Source: Terebella lapidaria (Eukaryota > Annelida > Polychaeta > Terebellida > Terebellidae). Taken from it: DNA of 64,000 nt. The stretch is from positions 15,537,667 to 15,601,666 of the forward strand of contig OX424568.1 in the NCBI GenBank assembly GCA_949152475.1, given 5' to 3'. A program made the translations under genes and the position numbers. A model generated the notes under the pieces. That model was not told the origin of the DNA. It did no database searches and worked only from the letters and a program-made list of their open reading frames with translations. Below, piece after piece: positions 30,545 through 42,224 of the stretch (its first letter is position 1; every line of letters starts with the position of its first letter).

Positions 30545-31302
30545 AACAAACGGAACTGACCAACATAGTTGTCGAATTTTCAATTCGTCAACTAATAAAG
30601 CTTCGCAAGTAGAAGAGACCCTGCGTATATCCGTTTCATGTACAGGATCTTTGGTTTTTAGATGAATGGTGCTCCCTACGCATTTTTCGATAGTGCTGAT
30701 ATAAAAGAGCCCCTGGCTCGCCAGAGATTGTATTTAAACAAGAGTTTTAGGCTTTGTTATATCACTTGTGCATTACTGAGTTAGAAAACCACAGAAATGT
30801 TGCTTTAGATCAGTATTCAGATGCATACAAGGTATATTGTATTACTACGCGACCGAGTGTTGACATTAGAGACGGTACATGTGCACAGGGGGTAATCGTT
30901 TCCACATCTTATTGAGTTGTAAACGGGCTGACGAACAGATTTACCCCAGGTCTCTTTAAGTCTTGATATCTCAGCGAGTTTTCAAGTTATTTTGAACATG
31001 AAAAATGCACCTTAAACTAGAAATAACACCGCATTTTTCCACAAAACAGCTTCAAAATTCAATGTTCAATGATTTTTTGAAAATTGGATCCAGAGGAAAA
31101 ATAAATGTATCCATAAAACCCGGAATCCGGATCCGATCCGGATGAAATTTTGTCAGTTTATGGACCATGATAGTCCGCCACTTTGTAGGAAAAATCAAGC
31201 TGAAATATGCACAATAGACCGAAATATAATATAAAATATAAGTTAAATGGAGTTTTCAATGTTAAATTCAAATAGCTGTCAAATCCGTAATCCGGGTCCG
31301 AT
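30231..31302 (+). repeat. A unit 29 with an 8-bp deletion
   Basis: An 8-bp deletion near 30685 shortens the stretch between CGCAT and GATAGTGCTG. The unit has 9 GACA copies, and 1080 minus 8 gives the observed 1072 bp. It is private to this unit. Confidence 0.9.
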
Positions 31303-31570
31303 CCGGGTCAAAATTATAATGTGTGTATAGGATGTCATTCTACACATGTGACTAAAATTTCAAGAGAATTCATTGAAAATTGAACGAGTTATGAATTTTT
31401 GAAAAATCGCCCCATGTTAAAGATAGGGATTTTTCGAGTTTTCAAGAATTTTTGATGACGTCATCAATAAACCGATTTTCTTCAAAAACTTTCGGTGTCC
31501 TTCCTGGGTGAATACCTACCTATCAGAAAAATTTGGTGATGCTCGCACTAAAACTGTGGCCTGTAACGTG

Positions 31571-31612
<42 letters not shown>

Positions 31613-32646
31613 AACAAACGGAACTGACCAACATAGTTGTCGAATTTTCAATTCGTCAACTAATAAAGCTTCGCAAGTAGAAGAGACCCTGCGTATATCC
31701 GTTTCATGTACAGGATCTTTGGTTTTTAGATGAATGGTGCTCCCTACGCATTTTCGTAAATGTCGATAGTGCTGATATAAAAGAGCCCCTGGCTCGCCAG
31801 AGATTGTATTTAAACAAGAGTTTTAGGCTTTGTTATATCACTTGTGCATTACTGAGTTAGAAAACCACAGAAATGTTGCTTTAGATCAGTATTCAGATGC
31901 ATACAAGGTATATTGTATTACTACGCGACCGAGTGTTGACATTAGAGACGGTACATGTGCACAGGGGGTAATCGTTTCCACATCTTATTGAGTTGTAAAC
32001 GGGCTGACGAACAGATTTACCCCAGGTCTCTTTAAGTCTTGATATCTCAGCGAGTTTTCAAGTTATTTTGAACATGAAAAATGCACCTTAAACTAGAAAT
32101 AACACCGCATTTTTCCACAAAACAGCTTCAAAATTCAATGTTCAATGATTTTTTGAAAATTGGATCCAGAGGAAAAATAAATGTATCCATAAAACCCGGA
32201 ATCCGGATCCGATCCGGATGAAATTTTGTCAGTTTATGGACCATGATAGTCCGCCACTTTGTAGGAAAAATCAAGCTGAAATATGCACAATAGACCGAAA
32301 TATAATATAAAATATAAGTTAAATGGAGTTTTCAATGTTAAATTCAAATAGCTGTCAAATCCGTAATCCGGGTCCGATCCGGGTCAAAATTATAATGTGT
32401 GTATAGGATGTCATTCTACACATGTGACTAAAATTTCAAGAGAATTCATTGAAAATTGAACGAGTTATGAATTTTTGAAAAATCGCCCCATGTTAAAGAT
32501 AGGGATTTTTCGAGTTTTCAAGAATTTTTGATGACGTCATCAATAAACCGATTTTCTTCAAAAACTTTCGGTGTCCTTCCTGGGTGAATACCTACCTATC
32601 AGAAAAATTTGGTGATGCTCGCACTAAAACTGTGGCCTGTAACGTG

Positions 32647-32692
<46 letters not shown>

Positions 32693-33726
32693 AACAAACG
32701 GAACTGACCAACATAGTTGTCGAATTTTCAATTCGTCAACTAATAAAGCTTCGCAAGTAGAAGAGACCCTGCGTATATCCGTTTCATGTACAGGATCTTT
32801 GGTTTTTAGATGAATGGTGCTCCCTACGCATTTTCGTAAATGTCGATAGTGCTGATATAAAAGAGCCCCTGGCTCGCCAGAGATTGTATTTAAACAAGAG
32901 TTTTAGGCTTTGTTATATCACTTGTGCATTACTGAGTTAGAAAACCACAGAAATGTTGCTTTAGATCAGTATTCAGATGCATACAAGGTATATTGTATTA
33001 CTACGCGACCGAGTGTTGACATTAGAGACGGTACATGTGCACAGGGGGTAATCGTTTCCACATCTTATTGAGTTGTAAACGGGCTGACGAACAGATTTAC
33101 CCCAGGTCTCTTTAAGTCTTGATATCTCAGCGAGTTTTCAAGTTATTTTGAACATGAAAAATGCACCTTAAACTAGAAATAACACCGCATTTTTCCACAA
33201 AACAGCTTCAAAATTCAATGTTCAATGATTTTTTGAAAATTGGATCCAGAGGAAAAATAAATGTATCCATAAAACCCGGAATCCGGATCCGATCCGGATG
33301 AAATTTTGTCAGTTTATGGACCATGATAGTCCGCCACTTTGTAGGAAAAATCAAGCTGAAATATGCACAATAGACCGAAATATAATATAAAATATAAGTT
33401 AAATGGAGTTTTCAATGTTAAATTCAAATAGCTGTCAAATCCGTAATCCGGGTCCGATCCGGGTCAAAATTATAATGTGTGTATAGGATGTCATTCTACA
33501 CATGTGACTAAAATTTCAAGAGAATTCATTGAAAATTGAACGAGTTATGAATTTTTGAAAAATCGCCCCATGTTAAAGATAGGGATTTTTCGAGTTTTCA
33601 AGAATTTTTGATGACGTCATCAATAAACCGATTTTCTTCAAAAACTTTCGGTGTCCTTCCTGGGTGAATACCTACCTATCAGAAAAATTTGGTGATGCTC
33701 GCACTAAAACTGTGGCCTGTAACGTG

Positions 33727-33776
<50 letters not shown>

Positions 33777-34810
33777 AACAAACGGAACTGACCAACATAG
33801 TTGTCGAATTTTCAATTCGTCAACTAATAAAGCTTCGCAAGTAGAAGAGACCCTGCGTATATCCGTTTCATGTACAGGATCTTTGGTTTTTAGATGAATG
33901 GTGCTCCCTACGCATTTTCGTAAATGTCGATAGTGCTGATATAAAAGAGCCCCTGGCTCGCCAGAGATTGTATTTAAACAAGAGTTTTAGGCTTTGTTAT
34001 ATCACTTGTGCATTACTGAGTTAGAAAACCACAGAAATGTTGCTTTAGATCAGTATTCAGATGCATACAAGGTATATTGTATTACTACGCGACCGAGTGT
34101 TGACATTAGAGACGGTACATGTGCACAGGGGGTAATCGTTTCCACATCTTATTGAGTTGTAAACGGGCTGACGAACAGATTTACCCCAGGTCTCTTTAAG
34201 TCTTGATATCTCAGCGAGTTTTCAAGTTATTTTGAACATGAAAAATGCACCTTAAACTAGAAATAACACCGCATTTTTCCACAAAACAGCTTCAAAATTC
34301 AATGTTCAATGATTTTTTGAAAATTGGATCCAGAGGAAAAATAAATGTATCCATAAAACCCGGAATCCGGATCCGATCCGGATGAAATTTTGTCAGTTTA
34401 TGGACCATGATAGTCCGCCACTTTGTAGGAAAAATCAAGCTGAAATATGCACAATAGACCGAAATATAATATAAAATATAAGTTAAATGGAGTTTTCAAT
34501 GTTAAATTCAAATAGCTGTCAAATCCGTAATCCGGGTCCGATCCGGGTCAAAATTATAATGTGTGTATAGGATGTCATTCTACACATGTGACTAAAATTT
34601 CAAGAGAATTCATTGAAAATTGAACGAGTTATGAATTTTTGAAAAATCGCCCCATGTTAAAGATAGGGATTTTTCGAGTTTTCAAGAATTTTTGATGACG
34701 TCATCAATAAACCGATTTTCTTCAAAAACTTTCGGTGTCCTTCCTGGGTGAATACCTACCTATCAGAAAAATTTGGTGATGCTCGCACTAAAACTGTGGC
34801 CTGTAACGTG

Positions 34811-34848
<38 letters not shown>

Positions 34849-35882
34849 AACAAACGGAACTGACCAACATAGTTGTCGAATTTTCAATTCGTCAACTAAT
34901 AAAGCTTCGCAAGTAGAAGAGACCCTGCGTATATCCGTTTCATGTACAGGATCTTTGGTTTTTAGATGAATGGTGCTCCCTACGCATTTTCGTAAATGTC
35001 GATAGTGCTGATATAAAAGAGCCCCTGGCTCGCCAGAGATTGTATTTAAACAAGAGTTTTAGGCTTTGTTATATCACTTGTGCATTACTGAGTTAGAAAA
35101 CCACAGAAATGTTGCTTTAGATCAGTATTCAGATGCATACAAGGTATATTGTATTACTACGCGACCGAGTGTTGACATTAGAGACGGTACATGTGCACAG
35201 GGGGTAATCGTTTCCACATCTTATTGAGTTGTAAACGGGCTGACGAACAGATTTACCCCAGGTCTCTTTAAGTCTTGATATCTCAGCGAGTTTTCAAGTT
35301 ATTTTGAACATGAAAAATGCACCTTAAACTAGAAATAACACCGCATTTTTCCACAAAACAGCTTCAAAATTCAATGTTCAATGATTTTTTGAAAATTGGA
35401 TCCAGAGGAAAAATAAATGTATCCATAAAACCCGGAATCCGGATCCGATCCGGATGAAATTTTGTCAGTTTATGGACCATGATAGTCCGCCACTTTGTAG
35501 GAAAAATCAAGCTGAAATATGCACAATAGACCGAAATATAATATAAAATATAAGTTAAATGGAGTTTTCAATGTTAAATTCAAATAGCTGTCAAATCCGT
35601 AATCCGGGTCCGATCCGGGTCAAAATTATAATGTGTGTATAGGATGTCATTCTACACATGTGACTAAAATTTCAAGAGAATTCATTGAAAATTGAACGAG
35701 TTATGAATTTTTGAAAAATCGCCCCATGTTAAAGATAGGGATTTTTCGAGTTTTCAAGAATTTTTGATGACGTCATCAATAAACCGATTTTCTTCAAAAA
35801 CTTTCGGTGTCCTTCCTGGGTGAATACCTACCTATCAGAAAAATTTGGTGATGCTCGCACTAAAACTGTGGCCTGTAACGTG

Positions 35883-35928
<46 letters not shown>

Positions 35929-36694
35929 AACAAACGGAACTGACCAACATAGTTGTCGAATTTTCAATTCGTCAACTAATAAAGCTTCGCAAGTAGAAGA
36001 GACCCTGCGTATATCCGTTTCATGTACAGGATCTTTGGTTTTTAGATGAATGGTGCTCCCTACGCATTTTCGTAAATGTCGATAGTGCTGATATAAAAGA
36101 GCCCCTGGCTCGCCAGAGATTGTATTTAAACAAGAGTTTTAGGCTTTGTTATATCACTTGTGCATTACTGAGTTAGAAAACCACAGAAATGTTGCTTTAG
36201 ATCAGTATTCAGATGCATACAAGGTATATTGTATTACTACGCGACCGAGTGTTGACATTAGAGACGGTACATGTGCACAGGGGGTAATCGTTTCCACATC
36301 TTATTGAGTTGTAAACGGGCTGACGAACAGATTTACCCCAGGTCTCTTTAAGTCTTGATATCTCAGCGAGTTTTCAAGTTATTTTGAACATGAAAAATGC
36401 ACCTTAAACTAGAAATAACACCGCATTTTTCCACAAAACAGCTTCAAAATTCAATGTTCAATGATTTTTTGAAAATTGGATCCAGAGGAAAAATAAATGT
36501 ATCCATAAAACCCGGAATCCGGATCCGATCCGGATGAAATTTTGTCAGTTTATGGACCATGATAGTCCGCCACTTTGTAGGAAAAATCAAGCTGAAATAT
36601 GCACAATAGACCGAAATATAATATAAAATATAAGTTAAATGGAGTTTTCAATGTTAAATTCAAATAGCTGTCAAATCCGTAATCCGGGTCCGAT

Positions 36695-36962
36695 CCGGGT
36701 CAAAATTATAATGTGTGTATAGGATGTCATTCTACACATGTGACTAAAATTTCAAGAGAATTCATTGAAAATTGAACGAGTTATGAATTTTTGAAAAATC
36801 GCCCCATGTTAAAGATAGGGATTTTTCGAGTTTTCAAGAATTTTTGATGACGTCATCAATAAACCGATTTTCTTCAAAAACTTTCGGTGTCCTTCCTGGG
36901 TGAATACCTACCTATCAGAAAAATTTGGTGATGCTCGCACTAAAACTGTGGCCTGTAACGTG

Positions 36963-37012
<50 letters not shown>

Positions 37013-37062
37013 AACAAACGGAACTGACCAACATAGTTGTCGAATTTTCAATTCGTCAACTA
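36695..37062 (+). repeat. Last, partial A unit; right edge of array A
   Basis: Unit 35 runs from the usual start through 10 GACA copies to the hairpin (37034-37062) and stops there. Beyond ...CAACTA the sequence changes from the normal ATAAAGC to ACAAACGAG. The array edge therefore coincides with the end of the hairpin, as expected if the hairpin is a real element terminus. Confidence 0.9.
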
Positions 37063-37119
37063 ACAAACGAGATACCATTGGCCTAAAGGCCAAACTTGTC
37101 GAAATCTTTTTCTACATGC

Positions 37120-38883
37120 GTGGCCTACTTTAAGCATAATTGAATGAGGTTTCCGACGGTGTAATCCATTTCATTAAGGATAAATACTTACCCAGATACA
37201 ATCCTATTTCGAAAATGGACGTTTGACGTCATGACGTCATTGTTGTTGAATGTAACGTGTTTAAACTCGGTACATGGCTGGGTATTAATATTTGACATAG
37301 GTTCCCATAATTACAGTCTAATAACTTCAAATTTAGGTGCACTGTGGATGTTTCAATGTTTGCTGAAAAGTCGAAAAATTGGTATGGCAGGCATTACGTT
37401 TATTACGTCATAGCGGAATATCTATCATGGGAACGAATTGGACAGTAGCCCCCATAACCAAAATTCAACGAGCTTTCCAATGGTGCAATCCGCTTCTCTA
37501 TGCGACAAAAACTTTCCGATATATAGCCCCATTTTGAAAATTGACGTTTTGCGTCATGACGTCATTGACGTTGAACGTAGCGCGTTGAATCTTGGTATAT
37601 CACTGTATATTAATATTTCACATAGGTTCTCATAATCACAGTTCAATACCTTTAAATTTGAGTGCCCTGTGGATATTTGAAAGTTTGCTGAAAAGTCGAA
37701 AATTTTTTATGACTGGCCTTACGTTTATGACGTCATAGCGGAAAATCTATCGGGGCGGAAATGTATCGGACAGTACCCTCCTGAACCAGAATTCAACGAG
37801 CTTTCGAGTGGTGCAATCCGCTTCTCTGTGCGACAAATACTTTCAGATATATAGCCCCTTTTTTTAAATTGACGTTTTACGTCATGACGTCATTGACGTT
37901 GTACGTAGCGCGTTGAAACTTGGTATATGGCTGTATATTGGTATTTCACATAGGTTCTCATAATTACAGTTCAATACCTTTAAATTTGAGTGCCCTGTGG
38001 ATATTTGAAAGTTTGCTGAAAAGTCGAAAAACTTGTATGACAGGCCTTACGTTTATGACGTCATAGCGGAAAATATATGATGGCGGAAAAGTATCGGACA
38101 GTACCCTCCTAAACCAGAATTCAATGTGCTTTCCAATGGTGCAATCCGCTTTTCTGTGCGACAAATATCTATCGATATATAGCTCCATTGTGAAAATTGA
38201 CGTTTTACGTCATGACGTCATTGACGTTGCACGTAGCGTGTTGAAACTCGGTATATGGCTGGGTAATAAAGTTCCACATACGTTCTCATAATTACAGTCT
38301 ATTACCTTCAAAATTGAGTGCACTGTGGTTGTTTGAAAGTTTGCTGAAAAGCCGAAAAACTTGTATGACAGGCCTTACGTTTTTGACGTCATAGCGGAAA
38401 ATTTATCATGGCGGAAAAGTATCGGACAGTACCCTCCTAATCCAGAATTCAACGAGCTTTCGAGTGGTGCAATCCGCTTCTCTGTGCGACAAATACTTTC
38501 AGAAATATGGCCCCATTTTTAAAATTAACGTTTTACGTCATGACGTCATTGACGTTGAACGTAGCGCGTTGAAACTTGGTATATGGCTGTATATTAATAT
38601 TTCACATAGGTTCTCATAATTACAGCTCAAAACTTTAAAATTTGAGTGCACTGTGGATGTTTGAATGTTTGCTGAAAAGTCGAAAATTTTGTATGACAGG
38701 CCTTACGTTTATGACGTCATAGCGGAAAATTTATCAGTGCGGCAAAGTATCGGATAGTACCCTCTTGAACCAGAATTCAACGAGCTTTCCAGTGGTGCAA
38801 TCCGCTTCTCTGTACGACGAATAGTTTCCGATATATAGCCCCATTTTTGAAAATTGACGTTTTACGTCGTGACGTCATTGACG
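37120..38883 (+). repeat. B1 328-bp satellite cores, first block
   Basis: Using ACGTTTATGACGTCATAGCGG as marker, copies begin at 37395, 37721, 38049, 38377 and 38705, with spacings of 326, 328, 328 and 328 bp. A diverged partial copy lies to the left. Each core carries a TATGACGTCATA palindrome and, about 150 bp on, a cluster of the type ACGTCATGACGTCATTGACGT-like overlapping sites. Copies differ from each other at many places, so this block is clearly older than arrays A and C. The open frames seen in it differ from copy to copy. Confidence 0.92.
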
Positions 38884-39212
38884 TTCAATTGATTCGAGTG
38901 AAACTTCGCAGGTTGATGGATAATATGAACATATATCAGTGTACTAAATTTCAGAAATATAGTTACAAATTTGACTGCTGTGTGAATTTTTGAAAATTCG
39001 CCAATGATGAGAGATAGGGATTTTTCGAGTTTTTAAAAATTTTTGGTGACGTCATCAATTTACCGATTTTTTTCAAAAACGTGCGGTCGCGTCCTTGGCC
39101 GAATACCTATTCATCAAAAAAGTTTTGGGATGTTAGCGTGAAAACTGTGGCCGCTAGAGAGGTAACAAACAAACTTACAAACAAATTCACAGACATCCGC
39201 GAGTGACCAACA
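38884..39212 (+). repeat. B1 tail, first copy
   Basis: The last core switches at about 38884 into a tail ending in AACTGTGG and a CAAA-type tract. Tail landmarks are GAATTTTTGAAAATTCGCC, GATAGGGATTTTTCGAGTTTT and GGTGACGTCATCAAT. The same tail is found near 40370-40690, 53820-54140 and 55375-55645, and in diverged form inside every A unit (about 80-270 in unit 1). This ties array A to the B1 family. Confidence 0.85.
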
Positions 39213-39244
39213 TACTTGGCGAAAATCGAAGATTTCGCCAAGTA
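39213..39244 (+). repeat. Terminal hairpin, GGC/GCC variant
   Basis: Left arm TACTTGGCGAAAATC and right arm GATTTCGCCAAGTA pair over 14 bp with one bulged A and a GAA loop. Compared with the other hairpins, the seventh pair is G-C here, where others have C-G or A-T. Confidence 0.88.
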
Positions 39245-39246
39245 AC

Positions 39247-40724
39247 GAGAGCCCCTAGGGCACCCACTTGCCGGAATGCATACTCATGTGCTTCTGTACG
39301 AATAATACTTTCCGATATATAGTCCCATTTTGATAATTGACGCTTTACGTCATGACGTCATTGACGTTGCATGTAGCGTGTTGAAACTCGGTGTATGGCT
39401 GGGTATTGATATTCCACATACGTTCTCACAATTAAAGTTCAATACCTTAAAATTTGGGTACACTGTGGATGCTTGAAAGTTTGCTGAAAAGTCGAAAAAT
39501 TGGTATGACAGGCCTTACGTTTATGACGTCATAGCGGAAAATCTATCATAGCGAAAAAGTATCGGACAGTACTCTACTGAACCAGAATTCAACGAGCTTT
39601 CCAATGGTGCAATCCGTTTCTCTGTACATATATATATCGGAATATTTTCCGATATATAGCTCCATTTTCAAAATTGACGTTAGACGTCATGGTGTCAGTG
39701 TCGTTGCACGTAACGTCTTGAAGCTCAGTACATTGCTGGGTATTAATATTCCACGTGTGTCCTCATGATTACAGTCAAATTACTTCATATTTGATAACAC
39801 TGTGGATGTTTGAAAGTTTGCTGAAAAGTCAAAAATTTGGTATGACAGGCCTTACGTTTATGACGTCATAGCGGAAAATCTATCATGGCGGAAAAGTATC
39901 GGACAGTGCTCTCCTTAACCAGAATTCAACGAGCTTTCTGATGGTGCAATCCGCTTTTCTTTACGACAAATACTTTACGATATATAACCCCATTTTCAAA
40001 ATTGACGTTTGACGTCATGACGTCATCATCGTTGCACGTAACGTCTTGAAACTCAATACATAACTGGGTAATAAAGTTCTAAATAAGTCCTCAAGATTAC
40101 AGTCCAATAATTTCAAATTTGCGAACACTGTGGATGTTTGAAAGATTGCTGAAAAGTCGAAAATTTGGTATGACAGGCCTTACGTTTATGACGTCATAGC
40201 GGAAAATCTATCATGGCGGAAAAGTATCGGACAGTACTCTTCCGAACCAGAATTCAACGAGCTTTCCAACGGTGCAATCCGCTTCTCTCTACGACCAATA
40301 CTCTCCTATATATAGCCCCATTTTGAAAATTGACGTTTCACGTCGTGACGTCATTGACGTTCAACCGATCCGAATTAAACTTCGCAGTATGATGGATGAT
40401 ATCACCATATATCGGTGTGCTAAATTTCAGAGGTGTCGGTTCAAATTTGACTGTTCTGTGAATTTTTGAAAATTCGCCAATGTTGAGAGATAGGGATTTT
40501 TTGAGTATTCAAGAATTTTTGGTGACGTCATCAATGGATCGATTTTTTCCAAAAACGTGCGGTCTCGTCCTAGGGCGAATACCTATCTATTAAAAAAATT
40601 TCGGGATGCTAGCTCAAAAACTGTGGACGCTAGAGGGCGCACAACCAAACACACACACAAACAAACACATAAACAAACCAACTGACCAACATACTTGCCG
40701 AAATCGAAGATTCCGGCAAGTAAC
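39247..40724 (+). mobile_element. B1-type hairpin-ended element E2
   Basis: It opens with the short hairpin GCCC-CTA-GGGC (39251-39261) and ACTTGCCGGAAT (from 39266). B1 cores are marked at 39517, 39853 and 40182 (spacing 336 and 329 bp), followed by the B1 tail, a CAAA/CACA tract (about 40645-40680) and a hairpin at 40692-40722. ACTTGCCGGAAT at the left and ATTCCGGCAAGT at the right are perfect 12-bp inverted repeats. It directly abuts E1 with only a few bases between the two termini. Confidence 0.6.
40692..40722 (+). repeat. Terminal hairpin of E2
   Basis: Arms TACTTGCCGAAATC and GATTCCGGCAAGTA, loop GAA, 13 of 14 pairs (one A-C mismatch). Confidence 0.88.
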
Positions 40725-40773
40725 AAACGGAACTGACCAACATAGTTGACGAATTTTTAATTCGTCAACTAAT
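40725..40773 (+). repeat. Orphan A-type tail with a perfect hairpin
   Basis: Right after the E2 end comes the A-type end sequence GGAACTGACCAACATAGTTG and a hairpin at 40743-40771: arms TAGTTGACGAATT and AATTCGTCAACTA, all 13 pairs perfect, loop TTT. It has no A unit body to its left. The simplest reading is that E1 and E2 inserted between this tail and the last A unit at 37062. Confidence 0.75.
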
Positions 40774-42224
40774 GAACCGACATAGTCGACTAACTTGCCG
40801 GAATAGCTGGCAATGACCTTGAACTTTTACCAAAGACTTTGAATTTTTGCAAAGTTGATGCATCTGGTTATTTTAAATATGAGTAATGGCATTTTTCTAG
40901 ATTTTGTATAGTTGATGGAAAACATTGAAAAAAGTATTATATTTCTTTCCTAGCATAAGCAGTTTGTGGTCATGAAAGACTGATAGGATTCGGATCTTTT
41001 GTGACGTCATCAATAGAGCTATTTTTCTCAAAATCATTCTGTCAAGAGCCATTATCCTACAGAATATCTACATCAAATTTGAAAAGAATCAAGCAACAAA
41101 TGTGGACGCTATGAGTATGAAAAGACAAACAAATGAAATTTTCTCCAATTTTCCGTCATAAAAAGGTCAATTAGGCCATTACCACTGCAATTATTGAACT
41201 GATATTTGTCAAATAGCTTCAGTAGGTATCCCCAATACTTACCAGAGCACCGGATCAACAATAATCATAAATGGTTTATGCATCTCATGTAAACAATCAA
41301 TTGAAGTATGATAAAATCACGTTTCACGTCATTATGACGTCATATGACGTCAGATTCCAAAAATAAGAACAAATATCGAAACTACTCCCGAAGACCTTTC
41401 AAACGAGTTACTACTCGATATTTTCGCGAAAGGTCAAGGTCAAGGTCATTTTTTGGGTCAACTTCGACCTCAGGCGCTTGCAAAGGCTATCGGCTATACG
41501 CCTTAGGTGTAAATACAAAAGTTCATAGGCTAAGTGAGTGCAATACTGTGGATTTACTTTCGTGTCTCTATCTTGCTTACTTCCTGAGATATAGTGACCT
41601 ACATGGTTTTCACTTGCGGGTCAATATTGACCTTGACTTCCGACCTTTGACCTTGAAATTTCGCGGAACAAAAGAACTCGTCCTTGGCTATAAACAGGTG
41701 TATCATTAGATTTTTACGCACATTATTGACGCTTTTATCAGCATGGACAGCTTGAAACATGCAATTTCGCTTATAATGGGACCGATTTCGTTGCCATAGA
41801 AACGTCAATTACGTCATAACGGATTGACCGATCGCGCTAAAAATTGACATTGACCATAAGGGACCGGTCCGACATCGTTTCCAAGCATCAGATCGAAAAT
41901 CGGAGGAGGTGACCTCCAAGGTCAAATATTCGACCTCAGGCGAACTTCAAAAGGTCAAGGTCAAATGTCAAGGTCAAGGTCACAAAAGATAGAACTCGAG
42001 TATATCTACGATATGCACTTGAATTGAAGTTTCTACGACGATTAGAACCGGAATTATGGCCACTTACGTGTTTTCGACGTTTTGTGTGACCTTGACCTTG
42101 ACCTTTGACCTATATACACCAAAATAGGACATTTTCTGCCCAGTATCCTAGAGAATATGTGCACCAAATTTGGAAGAAATCGAGTGAGAAATGTGGACGC
42201 TAGGCTGTAAACAAACAAACAAAT
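40774..42224 (+). mobile_element. B2-type element, recent copy 1
   Basis: It starts GAACCGACATAGTCGACTAA then ACTTGCCGGAAT, and ends in GTGGACGCTAGG-CTGTAAACAAACAAACAA without a long hairpin. Inside at about 41105-41127 is another end-like passage (GTGGACGCTATG then ACAAACAAATG), so the unit is itself composite. It holds clusters of AGGTCA and TGACCT and several TGACGTCA sites. An ATG-started frame of 121 codons (41344-41709) runs over the half-site array and reads Arg-Ser-Arg-Ser there; it is not kept open in diverged copies. Confidence 0.75.

Larger units (their letters stand above)
1..37062 (+). repeat. Macrosatellite A: tandem array of a ~1.08-kb unit
   Basis: Thirty-four complete head-to-tail units and a partial 35th. 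Taking CCGGGTCAAA as the start, units begin at 1, 1089, 2193, 3285, 4369, 5445, 6525, 7597, 8665, 9745, 10821, 11889, 12965, 14052, 15132, 16196, 17280, 18364, 19444, 20516, 21596, 22676, 23756, 24836, 25904, 26988, 28068, 29150, 30231, 31303, 32379, 33459, 34543, 35615 and 36695. Lengths run from 1064 to 1104 bp. Almost all length change comes from the number of GACA copies; outside that tract only a few substitutions and two small deletions are visible. Order within a unit: B1-type tail with a TGACGTCA palindrome, (GACA)n and CAAA, a 13-bp hairpin, a spacer, a TATA-bearing module of about 470 bp, then a second spacer. The open frames through the GACA tract (repeating Asp-Arg-Gln-Thr) start at GTG or change frame with copy number, so I do not call genes. 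The array continues past the left edge of the window. Confidence 0.97.
37067..39246 (+). mobile_element. B1-type hairpin-ended element E1
   Basis: Non-autonomous element. It opens with a short hairpin (37078-37093, TTGGCCT/AGGCCAA) followed by ACTTGTCGAAAT, contains about five 328-bp B1 cores, then a B1 tail from about 38884, a short CAAA-type tract (about 39164-39190) and the terminal hairpin at 39213-39244. Start and end motifs form an imperfect inverted repeat (ACTTGTCGAAAT against ATTTCGCCAAGT). There is no transposase, Rep/helicase or reverse transcriptase coding. Pearl-like or HINE-like by architecture; a plain satellite-bearing MITE is the alternative. Confidence 0.6.

Noticed and set aside
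1-37062. CENP-B box in the satellite
   Set aside because: No match to TTCGNNNNANNCGGG on either strand in the A unit, so a centromere role has no motif support.
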